Made by a program: the position numbers and the translations under genes. Positions 1 through 9,979 of a stretch of 64,000 bases of DNA are shown piece by piece. Source of the stretch: Methylococcaceae bacterium (GTDB lineage: Bacteria; Pseudomonadota; Gammaproteobacteria; Methylococcales; Methylomonadaceae); contig JAUYBL010000038.1 in the NCBI GenBank assembly GCA_030693065.1, forward strand, positions 124,001-188,000, in the 5' to 3' direction. The notes below the pieces were generated by a model that worked only from the letters and a program-made list of their open reading frames with translations, was not told the DNA's origin and did not search any database. Every line of letters begins with the position of its first letter. The first letter of the stretch is position 1.

Positions 1-2602
1 ATTGTTCTTTTACCCAACCAGATACTTGGTCCAATGCTACAGCAAGCCCTGACGGATCATTTCCACCCGCTTGCGCCAAATCGGGCCTGCCGCCACCCTT
101 GCCGCCGACTTTAGTAGCCACAAAGTTGACCAGGTCGCCCGCTTTAACTCGCCCCATCACATCTTTAGAAACACCGGCAGTCAGACTTACTTTGTCACCA
201 TCAACGACGGCCAACACAACCGCAGAACTGCCTAATTTATTCTTCAACTGATCGACCAGGTCGCGTAAAGACTTGCTGTCGACGTCATCAAGCTTAACAG
301 CCAATACTTTAATGCCATCGACATCAACCGCTTTGGTAATCAGTTCGCCGCCCGCTGTACTTGCAAGTTTTGCCTGTAATCGTTCTAATTGTTTTTCGAG
401 CAACTTATTCTTCTCTAACAATTGCTCGACTTTTTCCGGCGCCTTATCCGGAGAGCTTTTAACGAGCCCCGCGATACTAGCAAGCGCCTTATCGCGACTT
501 TCCAACCATTCGATACATGCTCCACCGGTCACTGCTTCAATACGGCGTACGCCAGCAGCCACACCGGTTTCGCTAATTATTTTAAAGCTACCAATATCCC
601 CGGCCCGATCGACATGCGTACCGCCGCAAAGCTCGGTAGAGAACTCACCGATTTTCAAGACCCTGACTTCATCGCCGTATTTTTCGCCGAATAGCGCCAT
701 TGCCCCAGCTTTTACCGCATCGTCTTTCGCCATAACTTGTGCAGCCACCGGATTATTCAATCGAATTTGTTCGTTGACCACGCGCTCAATCGTCGCAATT
801 TCCGAAGCCGTTACCGGTTCGAAATGGGCAAAGTCAAAACGTAAGCGTTCAGGATTCACTAATGAACCTTTTTGAGTAACATGCTCGCCCAACAGCTGTC
901 GTAAGGCTGCATGCAAGAGATGAGTTGCGGAATGATTTAGCTCGGTAGCTTTTCTGTCCTCAGCATTGACATGCGCGGCAACAGATTGATCTTGCTGCAA
1001 GCTGCCGGATACCAATCTACCTTTGTGCAAAAACAGATTACCGCCCTGTTTTTGGGTATCTGACACTTTAAATACCGCATCATTGGCCTCGATGGTCCCG
1101 TTATCACCCGCCTGACCGCCAGATTCACCATAGAACGGAGTTTTGTTGAGAACGACAATGCCTTCATCTCCATCTTCCAAACTTTTGACCGGCTGGCCCT
1201 TTTTAAATAGACCGACAATCTTTGCTTGGTCTTGTAAATGATCGTAACCGGTAAATTCGGTTTGGCTGTCCAGCTTGATGTCTTGATCGTAATCAGCACC
1301 AAAACTGCTGGCTGAGCGAGCCCGTTCACGCTGTGCGGACATGGCAATTTCAAAGCCTTCATGATCGACGGTTAAATTGTTTTCGCGCGCCACATCGGCA
1401 GTTAAGTCAACCGGAAAACCGTAAGTGTCATACAGCTGAAAAACGACTTCCCCAGGAATGACCGAACTATCCAGCTTGGCAATGCAAGCTTCCAGAATCT
1501 TCATGCCCTGCTCTAAGGTTTCAGCAAAACGCTCTTCTTCCTTTTTCAACACACGCTCAACTTGGGCTTGAGCTTGTTTTAGCTCGGGATAAGCCTGACC
1601 CATTTCCTGAGCTAGTGGCTCAACCAGCTTGTAGAAGAAAGTTTCGCGAATACCTAATTGATAACCGTGACGAATTGCCCGGCGAATAATGCGGCGCACC
1701 ACATAGCCGCGACCTTCATTGGAAGGCAGCACACCATCAGCAATCAGGAAAGCGCAGGAACGAATATGGTCGGCAATCACTCGTAACGAGCTTAGCGTTG
1801 TATCATCGGTACCGACTAACGCAGCCGCTGCTTTCAACAGCTTTTGAAATAAATCGATTTCATAATTGCTATGAACGCCTTGCAGCACAGCGGCAATACG
1901 CTCCAAACCCATGCCAGTATCAACAGAAGGTTTGGGCAATGGCGTTAAGGTACCGTCCGCAGAACGGTCGTATTGCATGAACACGAGATTCCAGATTTCG
2001 ATATAACGATCGCCATCTTCTTCAGGTGAACCCGGAGGACCACCTGCTATTTCCGGACCATGATCATAAAATATTTCGGTACAGGGGCCGCAAGGACCGA
2101 CATCACCCATGGACCAGAAATTATCTTTGGCGCCGATTCTGGAAAACCGGGTTTTATCGGCACCAACATCTTCCAGCCAAATTTTTTCAGCCTCAGGATC
2201 TTCTTCAAAAACGGTAATCCAAAGTTTTTCGGGAGGAATTTCCAATTCTTTGGTTAAAAAATCCCAAGCAAAATGAATGGCTTCTTTTTTAAAATAATCG
2301 CCAAAACTGAAATTACCCAACATTTCAAAAAAAGTATGATGCCTGGCGGTATAACCAACATTTTCCAAATCATTGTGTTTGCCACCGGCTCTGACACAGC
2401 GCTGACTGGTCACCGCCTTGTTGTATTCGCGATGATCCCTGCCTAAAAACACATCCTTAAACTGCACCATACCGGCATTGGTAAACAACAAAGTTGGATC
2501 ATCGCCTGGAATTAATGAGCTTGACGGTTGTATAGAATGGCCGCGCTCGCGAAAAAACTCCAAAAATGCGGCGCGCAGCTGAGCGCTGGTCATGTTCTTC
2601 AT
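1..2602 (-). CDS. alaS: Alanyl-tRNA synthetase (lacks only the last base or bases at the window edge)
   Basis: Charges tRNA-Ala with alanine in the cytoplasm. The reading frame is open from ATG 2602 to base 1, about 867 residues, and the next codon begins with T. Since the family is about 870-880 residues long, probably only the stop codon is missing. The N-terminal class II catalytic part is clear ([12 protein letters not shown], then [20 protein letters not shown]). The editing-domain zinc residues are present as HSATH at 557-561 and CGGTH at 659-663, followed by a coiled coil and the C-Ala domain. A second ATG at 2593 ([10 protein letters not shown]) is an equally possible start. It lies 27 bp downstream of recX, in the usual recA-recX-alaS order. 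Confidence 0.97.
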   Translation of the reverse strand, partial: MKNMTSAQLRAAFLEFFRERGHSIQPSSSLIPGDDPTLLFTNAGMVQFKDVFLGRDHREYNKAVTSQRCVRAGGKHNDLENVGYTARHHTFFEMLGNFSFGDYFKKEAIHFAWDFLTKELEIPPEKLWITVFEEDPEAEKIWLEDVGADKTRFSRIGAKDNFWSMGDVGPCGPCTEIFYDHGPEIAGGPPGSPEEDGDRYIEIWNLVFMQYDRSADGTLTPLPKPSVDTGMGLERIAAVLQGVHSNYEIDLFQKLLKAAAALVGTDDTTLSSLRVIADHIRSCAFLIADGVLPSNEGRGYVVRRIIRRAIRHGYQLGIRETFFYKLVEPLAQEMGQAYPELKQAQAQVERVLKKEEERFAETLEQGMKILEACIAKLDSSVIPGEVVFQLYDTYGFPVDLTADVARENNLTVDHEGFEIAMSAQRERARSASSFGADYDQDIKLDSQTEFTGYDHLQDQAKIVGLFKKGQPVKSLEDGDEGIVVLNKTPFYGESGGQAGDNGTIEANDAVFKVSDTQKQGGNLFLHKGRLVSGSLQQDQSVAAHVNAEDRKATELNHSATHLLHAALRQLLGEHVTQKGSLVNPERLRFDFAHFEPVTASEIATIERVVNEQIRLNNPVAAQVMAKDDAVKAGAMALFGEKYGDEVRVLKIGEFSTELCGGTHVDRAGDIGSFKIISETGVAAGVRRIEAVTGGACIEWLESRDKALASIAGLVKSSPDKAPEKVEQLLEKNKLLEKQLERLQAKLASTAGGELITKAVDVDGIKVLAVKLDDVDSKSLRDLVDQLKNKLGSSAVVLAVVDGDKVSLTAGVSKDVMGRVKAGDLVNFVATKVGGKGGGRPDLAQAGGNDPSGLAVALDQVSGWVKEQ

Positions 2603-2629
2603 AGTGTTTAGTGATTTTTTAAAACAATG

Positions 2630-3103
2630 TTATAAAAATTTAATCTGCAGCTGATCAAATAAGGCATTAATCATTTCAAAGGAAAAGCCACGCTGTAACA
2701 AAAACCGGCTACGCTTTGCCCACTCGCCGCGACTTAACAATTTCTCTTGCTGATATTTTTTGTCATAAACCTGCTCAATCAAACTCATCCAGCTGTCGGC
2801 AACGGTTTGAACAATTTGATCGAGAGTGTTTATTTCAACGCCATTTTGTTTCAGTTCATAAGCTACGCGAGCCGGTCCGTAGCCTTTCATAATGCGAGAG
2901 CGGGCATAACTTTCGGCATATCTGATGTCGCTTTGCCAACCTTTATCGGCTAGATCTTCAACAACTGGCAGCACGTCTTCCTTGGTAAATCCTCGTAAAG
3001 CTAATTTATCCAGCAATTCCTTTTGGCTATGTTCTCGTTGTGTTAACAACCGCAAACAAACGTCCTCTATTTGCTTAGCCCTTTCCTCCACAAGCCCTGT
3101 CAA
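2630..3103 (-). CDS. recX: RecX, regulator of RecA
   Basis: Small modulator that binds RecA filaments. It is 157 residues counted from a TTG that follows the recA stop by 3 bp. The protein shows the RecX three-helix repeats (LLTQREHSQKELLDKLALRG, then GYGPARVAYELKQNG). The TTG has AAGGA directly against it, too close for a normal ribosome site. A GTG at 3091 (Val5) has the same AAGGA 12 bases upstream, so the true start may be there. The tight spacing implies co-transcription and translational coupling with recA. Confidence 0.9.
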   Translation of the reverse strand: MTGLVEERAKQIEDVCLRLLTQREHSQKELLDKLALRGFTKEDVLPVVEDLADKGWQSDIRYAESYARSRIMKGYGPARVAYELKQNGVEINTLDQIVQTVADSWMSLIEQVYDKKYQQEKLLSRGEWAKRSRFLLQRGFSFEMINALFDQLQIKFL

Positions 3104-3106
3104 TCC

Positions 3107-4141
3107 TTATTCGACGTCGTCCAGTTCTTCAATCTGGGTAATGACCGGAGGTTTGCTAAATGCCTCGGCTCTTATTTTCGCTTCAATTTCTTTGGCTTTA
3201 TCCGGATGTTCTTTGAGGAATATCTTAACGTTGTCCTTGCCCTGGCCTATTTTTTCATCGCCGTAACTGTACCAAGAACCTGCTTTTTGAATGAACCCAT
3301 AGCTGACACCTAAATCGACCAGTTCACCATGAAAAGAGATACCTTCACCGTATAAAATTTCAAATTCGGCTTGTCTAAACGGTGGGGCGACTTTATTTTT
3401 GACCACTTTTACGCGGGTTTCATTACCAATGACTTCATCGCCTTTTTTGACTGACCCGATACGACGAATATCAAGTCGTACCGAGGCATAAAACTTAAGT
3501 GCATTACCGCCTGTGGTAGTTTCTGGACTGCCGAACATCACGCCGATTTTCATCCGAATTTGATTGATAAAAATAACCAGCGTATTTGAACGTTTGATAT
3601 TACCTGTCAACTTTCTTAGCGCTTGCGACATTAGCCTTGCTTGCAGGCCCATGTGCGAATCTCCCATGTCGCCTTCAATTTCTGCCTTAGGCGTTAAGGC
3701 CGCCACGGAATCAACGACAACCACGTCTACTGCACCGGAGCGCACCAACATATCAGTAATCTCAAGCGCCTGTTCGCCGGTATCAGGCTGGGAAACCAGC
3801 AAATCATCGACATTGACGCCGATTTTTTCGGCATAGCCCGGATCCAGCGCATGCTCGGCATCAACAAATGCGGCAGTGCCACCGAGTTTTTGCATTTCCG
3901 CGATCACTTGCAAAGTCAGCGTGGTTTTACCTGAAGACTCAGGGCCGTATATCTCAATGACTCGACCACGGGGCAGTCCACCCACACCCAAGGCAATATC
4001 CAAGCCTAACGAACCGGTAGAAACTACGTCTATATCACGCGAAGCAGTAACATCCCCCATGCGCATGACAGAACCTTTGCCGAATTGCTTTTCGATCTGC
4101 ATCAACGCAGCGCCTAAAGCTTTCTTTTTATTTTCATCCAT
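3107..4141 (-). CDS. recA: RecA recombinase
   Basis: ATP-dependent strand-exchange protein for homologous recombination, and co-protease for LexA in the SOS response. It has 344 residues, close to the usual length. Walker A is GPESSGKT at 66-73, and the L1/L2 DNA-binding loop region ([20 protein letters not shown]) is intact. The C-terminus ends in an acidic tail (IEELDDVE). The 110 bp upstream contain no CTG-N10-CAG LexA box, which is unusual for a gammaproteobacterial recA. Expression may come partly from readthrough out of lpxB or from an operator further upstream. Confidence 0.99.
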   Translation of the reverse strand: MDENKKKALGAALMQIEKQFGKGSVMRMGDVTASRDIDVVSTGSLGLDIALGVGGLPRGRVIEIYGPESSGKTTLTLQVIAEMQKLGGTAAFVDAEHALDPGYAEKIGVNVDDLLVSQPDTGEQALEITDMLVRSGAVDVVVVDSVAALTPKAEIEGDMGDSHMGLQARLMSQALRKLTGNIKRSNTLVIFINQIRMKIGVMFGSPETTTGGNALKFYASVRLDIRRIGSVKKGDEVIGNETRVKVVKNKVAPPFRQAEFEILYGEGISFHGELVDLGVSYGFIQKAGSWYSYGDEKIGQGKDNVKIFLKEHPDKAKEIEAKIRAEAFSKPPVITQIEELDDVE

Positions 4142-4251
4142 AATTTTTGACCGGTAAGTTAACGTGGGAAAAGTGTCATTTCTATCTTTTTATTATCACA
4201 TAGAGCCCAATATTTCGGGTAGCTTTGATTTTCCTTGCAAGCAAGCCCATA

Positions 4252-5403
4252 TTATCCTTGTTGCAACATTTCCAAAGCCAGTTCCGCCATATTTTTCGAA
4301 CCACCACCCTGCCCTAATAGCTGCTTAACCTGACTTAAGTTTTCACGCATTTGTGCGGCATATTGAACGTCCGACAGAATGCGCTGCACTTCTACAGCTA
4401 GATTTTTCGGAGTAGCTTCATGCTGAATAAGCTCCTTGACGATTGCTTTACCGGCGACAATATTAGGCAAACCAATAAAAGGAATATTTACCAGCCACCG
4501 CCCTAACCAATAAGTAATTGGTGCCAGTTTGTAGACAATCACCATGGGCACGGTCAACAAAGAAATTTCCAGCGTCGCAGTCCCGGAAGTGGTCATTACC
4601 GCATCGCAGCATTGAATTACATCATAAGGCTGATTTTTAACTACGGTGACGTTAATGTTTGATGACTTTAAATAAGTCTGAAGCAAAGCATCCGATATTG
4701 AATCAGCTTGCGGTAAAACAAACTGAATCCCTGGAAAACTGACTTGCAATTGTTCAGCGGCCGCCAGCATGACCGGCAACATACGCTTGATCTCATTAGC
4801 ACGACTGCCCGGCAGCAATCCTACAACAGGATTATTTTGATTTAATTTATAACTAAGCAAGTCTTCGGCTTTGGTATGAAGTGGCCGTACCTTATCCACC
4901 GATGGATGCCCGACATAGCGCACAGGTACATTTTCAGCATCATAAAAAGCTGTCTCAAATGGAAAGATCACCGCCATCATGTCGATTACTTCGCCATAAG
5001 CCTTTACTCGTCCCGGTCGCCAGGCCCACACTTGCGGACTGACATAAAACAGCACTTTGATGCCGATACTTTTGGCATATTTAGCTAATTTAAAGTTAAA
5101 TTCTTTGTAATCGACACACACCAATAAATCAGGCCGTTGCTCAGCAAGCAACTGCTTCATCGCCGTCAAAGCCCGGCGAATTTCGCCGTAATGTTTAAGC
5201 ACCTCAATGACACCGATGACTGCAATATTGGCGGAGTCATAACGAATATCAATCCCTGCCTGAGCCATCTTGGCACCGCCCATACCGATACCTTTAATGT
5301 CCGAACATAGCTTTTTTAGTTCCAGAAACATATTGGCAGCATGCTGTTCACCGGAGGACTCTCCAGCACTGAACATAACAGTTAGGGGGGTGTGATCGAC
5401 CAA
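4252..5403 (-). CDS. lpxB: Lipid-A-disaccharide synthase
   Basis: Inner-membrane-associated glycosyltransferase (GT19) that joins UDP-diacylglucosamine and lipid X to form the lipid A disaccharide. The open frame extends to a GTG at 5469, but its first 22 codons run through a strong intrinsic terminator (5436-5458). Homology only begins at PLTVMFSAGESSGEQHAA. I therefore place the start at TTG 5403, which has AAAGG 8 bases upstream and gives 383 residues, about the size of the E. coli protein (382). Other family signatures are YVSPQVWAWRPGRVK and LLPGSRANEI. The neighbours upstream are GnnA/GnnB-like genes. Confidence 0.93.
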   Translation of the reverse strand: MVDHTPLTVMFSAGESSGEQHAANMFLELKKLCSDIKGIGMGGAKMAQAGIDIRYDSANIAVIGVIEVLKHYGEIRRALTAMKQLLAEQRPDLLVCVDYKEFNFKLAKYAKSIGIKVLFYVSPQVWAWRPGRVKAYGEVIDMMAVIFPFETAFYDAENVPVRYVGHPSVDKVRPLHTKAEDLLSYKLNQNNPVVGLLPGSRANEIKRMLPVMLAAAEQLQVSFPGIQFVLPQADSISDALLQTYLKSSNINVTVVKNQPYDVIQCCDAVMTTSGTATLEISLLTVPMVIVYKLAPITYWLGRWLVNIPFIGLPNIVAGKAIVKELIQHEATPKNLAVEVQRILSDVQYAAQMRENLSQVKQLLGQGGGSKNMAELALEMLQQG

Positions 5404-5424
5404 AACAAAAGCCTTTAATAAAGA

Positions 5425-5458
5425 GAAGCAAACAAAAGGCCGACATAAAGTCGGCCTT
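5425..5458 (-). terminator. Intrinsic terminator of the gnnA-gnnB-like unit
   Basis: A perfect 9-bp stem (5436-5444 with 5450-5458) with a 5-base loop. On the minus strand it is followed by CTTTTGTTTGCTT. It lies 23 bp after the aminotransferase stop and 33 bp before the proposed lpxB start, inside the over-long lpxB frame. Confidence 0.8.
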
Positions 5459-5480
5459 AATGACATCACCGCAAATTAAT

Positions 5481-6578
5481 TTACGCCGTCAAAACACCGC
5501 GAATAACAGCAACAATTTCTCTGATGGTGTCATCTTCAAGATACGGACAAATAGGTAATGAGAAACACTTGGCGGCAACGGCTTCTGTCACCGGCAAACT
5601 TACCCCTTCGCATTCTTGTTTGAAGACATTTTGTTGATGCAGCGGTACTGGATAATAAATGGCACAGCCGATTTGCTTATCTTGCAAGGCTTTTAATACC
5701 TCATCACGTCGATCACATAACAACGTGTATTGGTGATAAACGTGTTCGCCCAGGCCATCTTCAAAAGGCGTAGTCAGCGGTAAATCCGCCATTAGTTGTG
5801 AATACAAACGTCCCACATGACGGCGCTTTTGATTGTATTGATCAATACGCTTTAATTTAGCTCTTAATATTACCGCCTGCATCTCATCAAGACGGCTGTT
5901 GTAACCAATCACATCATGGTAGTAACGTACGTCTGAACCATGATTACGCAATTGCTTAATCTTTGCTGCGCTTTCATCTGAATTGGTAGTGACTAGGCCG
6001 CCATCGCCAAATGCACCCAAGTTTTTGCTGGGAAAGAAACTGAAGCCACTGGCATGACCAATCGCACCGGTTTGCTTACCATTGATAGTGGCACCAAATG
6101 ACTGGCAGCAATCTTCTATCAATTTGAGATTATGTTGTTCACACAGCGCAGCAATTTTAGTCATATCAGCCGGTTGTCCAAATAAATGCACAGGCATCAC
6201 CGCTTTGGTTTTTGGCGTTATGGCTTTTTCAATGGCTTCTGGGGAAATATTAAAAGTCTTAGGATCAATATCGACAAAGACAGGAATTGCGCCCACATAT
6301 TTAATCGCTTCTGCGGTAGCAATAAAGGTAAACGCAGTGGTGATCACTTCATCACCAGCACCAATACCTTCTGCAATTAATGCCAAATGCAGTGCATCAG
6401 TACCTGAAGCCACGCCGATAGCATGTTTAACACCTAAATAACTAGCCGCTTCTTTTTCAAACGCTTGGACATTGGGACCTAAAATAAACGAGCAATTCTC
6501 AATTGTTTCAGCTAGTCCGCGCTCAACTTCATCTTTAATATCAGCGTATTGAGCCTTAAGGTTTACCATCGGTATCAT
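5481..6578 (-). CDS. DegT/DnrJ/EryC1-family PLP aminotransferase, GnnB-like
   Basis: Sugar aminotransferase of 365 residues. The PLP lysine is Lys185 in FFPSKNLGAFGDGG, and the cofactor-ring Asp is Asp156 in LIEDCCQSFGA. In Acidithiobacillus ferrooxidans, GnnB of this family transaminates UDP-3-keto-GlcNAc after the dehydrogenase GnnA, giving UDP-GlcNAc3N for a 2,3-diamino lipid A, and those genes also sit beside lpx genes. Here the gene lies between a Gfo/Idh dehydrogenase and lpxB, so the same role is inferred. A WbpE/ArnB-like role in O-antigen sugar synthesis is the alternative. The start is ATG ATC CCG ATG; Met4 is also possible. Confidence 0.85.
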   Translation of the reverse strand: MIPMVNLKAQYADIKDEVERGLAETIENCSFILGPNVQAFEKEAASYLGVKHAIGVASGTDALHLALIAEGIGAGDEVITTAFTFIATAEAIKYVGAIPVFVDIDPKTFNISPEAIEKAITPKTKAVMPVHLFGQPADMTKIAALCEQHNLKLIEDCCQSFGATINGKQTGAIGHASGFSFFPSKNLGAFGDGGLVTTNSDESAAKIKQLRNHGSDVRYYHDVIGYNSRLDEMQAVILRAKLKRIDQYNQKRRHVGRLYSQLMADLPLTTPFEDGLGEHVYHQYTLLCDRRDEVLKALQDKQIGCAIYYPVPLHQQNVFKQECEGVSLPVTEAVAAKCFSLPICPYLEDDTIREIVAVIRGVLTA

Positions 6579-6619
6579 GCTTTTATTGCCTTTATATGAA
6601 TCAAAAAAATAGGGATGAA

Positions 6620-7558
6620 CTAGGCTTTATCGCCTAATAATCGAGTAATCTGAATTGCAGTTTCCAATGCTCTTTTCCCTGCTTCACCGGAAACCAGAGG
6701 ATTTTTTCCGGTATGGATACAATCAACGAAATGCTTAATTTCTTCCAACAAAGCATCTCCGCTTTCAAAAACCGATTCTTCGGTTTCAATTTCTGGAATC
6801 CCTGGGAACATTTCCTTCTTACCCGTGCGGTGTTTAACCAATACACGATTTTGAAAATCCACAGAAACGTAAGAGTTTGGTTTGAACATGCGCATTTTGC
6901 GCTCCATTTTCAAACTGATTCTGCTTGCAGTGACGTTGGCTACGCAGCCATTTTTAAAGGTTATCCTGGCATTGGCAATGTCTGTACCCTGAGTCAAAAC
7001 AGGGGTGCCGCTGGCATCGATACGTTCCACTTCAGAATCCACCAGCGCCAGGATGATGTCGATGTCATGAATCATTAAATCCAATACGACACTGACGTCA
7101 TTGGCCCGTGGATTAAACGGTGACAAGCGATGTGATTCGATGAATAAAGGTTTTTCTTCCTTGTCTAAACCCAACACAGCCGGGTTAAACCTTTCCAGAT
7201 GCCCTACCTGCAAAATCAAATTTTTCTCTTTAGCAATCGCGATCAGTTCATCGGCTTCAGCAACAGTCACTGTTATAGGCTTTTCAACTAACACATGCGC
7301 ACCGGCATTTAGAAAGTCTCTGGAAACTACATGATGCAAAGTTGTCGGCACAACAATACTGACGGCATCGACTTTACCTAACAAGGACTTATAATCGGTC
7401 AACGCTTGCGCGCCAAATTTTTCAGCAACGGTTTTCGCTGCGATTTCATTAGTATCAACTACCGCGACCAATTCACAATCAGGTAATGAGGCGTATTTTT
7501 CCGCATGAAATTTACCCAGATAACCCGTACCGATAACAGCGCATTTTAATTTTTTCAT
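6620..7558 (-). CDS. Gfo/Idh/MocA-family sugar-nucleotide dehydrogenase, GnnA-like
   Basis: NAD(P)-dependent oxidoreductase of 312 residues. An N-terminal Rossmann fold carries GTGYLGKFHAEKY (Gly10, Gly12, Gly15), and the family EKP signature is at 92-94 (LVEKPITV). The HDIDIILAL segment matches the catalytic region of the family. It is 41 bp upstream of the aminotransferase and in the same orientation, so the two form one unit. By analogy with A. ferrooxidans GnnA, it may oxidise the 3-hydroxyl of UDP-GlcNAc. The exact substrate cannot be read from sequence alone; WbpB-like oxidation of a uronic acid sugar is the main alternative. Confidence 0.85.
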   Translation of the reverse strand: MKKLKCAVIGTGYLGKFHAEKYASLPDCELVAVVDTNEIAAKTVAEKFGAQALTDYKSLLGKVDAVSIVVPTTLHHVVSRDFLNAGAHVLVEKPITVTVAEADELIAIAKEKNLILQVGHLERFNPAVLGLDKEEKPLFIESHRLSPFNPRANDVSVVLDLMIHDIDIILALVDSEVERIDASGTPVLTQGTDIANARITFKNGCVANVTASRISLKMERKMRMFKPNSYVSVDFQNRVLVKHRTGKKEMFPGIPEIETEESVFESGDALLEEIKHFVDCIHTGKNPLVSGEAGKRALETAIQITRLLGDKA

Positions 7559-7943
7559 CTGCTCACTTTAGGACTAGTTCACAAAACAACCCAACAAAAA
7601 AGTAGGATTAAAGCCCCTTATTTTCTGCTCTGTCGTGGTTAAGGCCGTGCATTGTAATCCATCCGGCATCATTCAGAAACTTTTGCATTGCTCTATCCTG
7701 CTGAATATATGCATAGGTTGTATTGAATCAATATCATGGCTTAACTATACTTGCTGGTCTCTATTCGCCCCGCCTTTAAGTTTTTGTAAGTTCTTAAAGG
7801 CTAGCCAAATCGGCAAGCAATAAAAAATATTAAAAATTCTGCACGATAATTCTCGGAATTTATATGGCTATTGATTAAGCTTTGCGATGTCAATGCAAGA
7901 TGATGGTAGCGTAAATTTACAATAAGCAGAATAAGGTAACGCA
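7559..7943. other. Divergent intergenic region
   Basis: 385 bp between the minus-strand dehydrogenase and the plus-strand HDOD-GGDEF gene, so it should hold both promoters. I see no repeat or strong hairpin. A 62-codon open frame at 7635-7823 has no recognisable protein features. AAGG at 7933-7936 is the ribosome site of the next gene. Confidence 0.5.
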
Positions 7944-9950
7944 ATGACTGATGATGACAGGGACGCTTTGGAAAACATACGTAGCGCAGCCCGTTCCATT
8001 CTTAAGCAGGAAATTAATTACCTACAATTAGTGCCTTCTGTTGCCGTCAAATTACTTAAACTTACGCATGACGACAATGCTAGAGCCGAAGATTTAACAC
8101 GTATTATTGAAACAGAACCTACGCTAGCCGCAAGAATTCTGCGCAATGTTAATTCTGCAGCCTATTACATCCCCAATAAAACCACATCAATTAAACGCGC
8201 AGTTAATATCCTAGGGTTTTCTGCTGTTCGTCAACTTGCTCTTAATTTGTTGTTTTACAACAAAATGATCAAACATGACCCGAAACAGCAATTCAACCAA
8301 TTGTTTTTTTGGCAACATTGTTTATTTGTCGCGTCTTTAAGCCGGGCGATTGCTGTCACTATAAAACATCCCGATCCCGACCTTGTTTATACAGGTGGCC
8401 TCATTCATGACATTGGCAAAGTGGTTCTGGAAACTTATGGACGAGTTACCTACAGCGACTTTATTGCTGTCATGGGTAACAACAGACAATTGAACCTGGC
8501 TGAAGAACATAATTTTTTTGGCCTCACTCATACTGAAATTGGCCATGTTTTTTGTCTGGAGTGGCAACTGCCTGAAGCCATCAAAGCGGTAGTTGCTTGT
8601 CATCACAATCAACCAACATCAGATTCGCCGTTCGCTGAATACAATACCGAAATTGCAATCGTCTCATTCGCCAACTATATCGCTTGGGTGCAAGGTATTG
8701 GTTCAATTGCCAATCATAGCCACCCCGCTTTACAACAATCGGTTCTGGAAACCATAAATATTGATCGATTAGACATCGAAAGCCTGTTGCAGCAAGTCGA
8801 TAAAGAAATGCAAAATACCCGCGAATTTTACGGTATTGAATTTCCAACCCTGCATAAATTAAGGGCGACACTCATCAAAGCCACTATCAACCTAAGCCAG
8901 CTAAGCGCCAAACCACAAGCCGACACTGAATTTAAAGCAAATAGACGAGTCGCCTCCAGCCTGACAGCGCCGCATCAAAGCTTAAATCCTGATGATTTTG
9001 TCCCAAAGACACTGGAAGCCATTCACAATGAATTTTCGTTTGATCGCAGCATCATGTTTAATTCTGATGCCAAACGTCGTTGTCTTGTTGCCTCACATTG
9101 GTGGCCCAAACTGGCACTTACTATTGAACAACAGCCGTTCGAAATAGACATTGGTAGTGTTTCAGGAAAATTATTGACTGCTCTGCGGGATAAACAAGCG
9201 GTGTTGATTGATACAAAATCAGAACGTAATAATCCATTTCATAAACACCTTCAGTCTGAAGAATTTATTATCGTACCAGTGTTACGTGACAACAGCTTGG
9301 TGGGTCTGCTGTATGCCGACAATGCGCTGTCAAAAAGACCAATGCACCGACATTTATTAGCTGAGCTTATGCCTATCGCCGACGAACTTGGCATCGCCCT
9401 CATTAATGCCCGACAATACGATATGGAGAAAAAACGCGCCCAACTTGATCCTCTCACACAGCTATTCAACAAAAGGATGATTGATCAGTTTTTGACGCAA
9501 ATTTTCCAACGAGAGCCAATCAGCCTGGACAAAATTGCCATTGGTTTCATCGATATTGATAAGTTTAAATTATTCAACGATCTCTGCGGACATCAAGCTG
9601 GTGACGATGCCTTAAAAATTGTCGCCGATATTTTAAGAAGCTTAACCAGACCAGCAGATTTTATCGGCCGATACGGCGGTGAAGAGTTTTTATTTGTACT
9701 CAAAAACACCGATGAAAATGGTGCGCGCGGCTATGCTGAAAGAATAAGGAAGGAGATTGAACGTCGCGGCAAAATTTTAAGTCAGCGCTTTAATAACCAT
9801 TTGCTGACAGCAAGTATCGGCGTTGCAATGTTTAACAAACAATACAGCCATCATAAGCAAATGATAGAAATCGCCGATCAGGCAATGTATCAAGCGAAAA
9901 GGGAAGGAAGAAACCTGGTAATTGTCCTAAATAGCCCAATTCAAAAATGA
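7944..9950 (+). CDS. HDOD-GAF-GGDEF diguanylate cyclase
   Basis: Predicted cytoplasmic signalling protein of 668 residues. The N-terminal HDOD domain (about 20-220) is recognisable by LVPSVAVKLLKLTHDD and GGLIHDIGKVV. A GAF-like sensor follows (about 350-490), then a C-terminal GGDEF domain that makes cyclic-di-GMP. The active site is GGEEF at 578-582, with metal-binding DIDKFK upstream. An inhibitory I-site RPAD sits at 569-572, exactly five residues before the active site. The enzyme should thus be active and product-inhibited. No membrane segment or signal peptide is visible. The HDOD part probably senses or scaffolds, since the HD pair alone does not prove hydrolysis. Confidence 0.93.
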   Translation: MTDDDRDALENIRSAARSILKQEINYLQLVPSVAVKLLKLTHDDNARAEDLTRIIETEPTLAARILRNVNSAAYYIPNKTTSIKRAVNILGFSAVRQLALNLLFYNKMIKHDPKQQFNQLFFWQHCLFVASLSRAIAVTIKHPDPDLVYTGGLIHDIGKVVLETYGRVTYSDFIAVMGNNRQLNLAEEHNFFGLTHTEIGHVFCLEWQLPEAIKAVVACHHNQPTSDSPFAEYNTEIAIVSFANYIAWVQGIGSIANHSHPALQQSVLETINIDRLDIESLLQQVDKEMQNTREFYGIEFPTLHKLRATLIKATINLSQLSAKPQADTEFKANRRVASSLTAPHQSLNPDDFVPKTLEAIHNEFSFDRSIMFNSDAKRRCLVASHWWPKLALTIEQQPFEIDIGSVSGKLLTALRDKQAVLIDTKSERNNPFHKHLQSEEFIIVPVLRDNSLVGLLYADNALSKRPMHRHLLAELMPIADELGIALINARQYDMEKKRAQLDPLTQLFNKRMIDQFLTQIFQREPISLDKIAIGFIDIDKFKLFNDLCGHQAGDDALKIVADILRSLTRPADFIGRYGGEEFLFVLKNTDENGARGYAERIRKEIERRGKILSQRFNNHLLTASIGVAMFNKQYSHHKQMIEIADQAMYQAKREGRNLVIVLNSPIQK

Positions 9951-9979
9951 TCTCGCAGCAACAGTATTGAGATTGTCGT

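Noticed and set aside
273-875. 200-codon plus-strand frame opposite alaS
   Set aside because: It lies wholly antisense to a clear alaS reading frame, is Ser/Thr-rich and has no domain pattern.
937-1362. 141-codon minus-strand frame inside alaS
   Set aside because: Same strand as alaS but in another frame; a shadow of the intact alaS frame, which runs to the window edge.
5404-5469. 22-residue N-terminal extension of LpxB
   Set aside because: It is encoded across a strong terminator hairpin and lies before the start of homology.
7635-7823. 62-codon open frame in the 7559-7943 gap
   Set aside because: No ribosome site, no recognisable motif, and it lies in a divergent promoter region.
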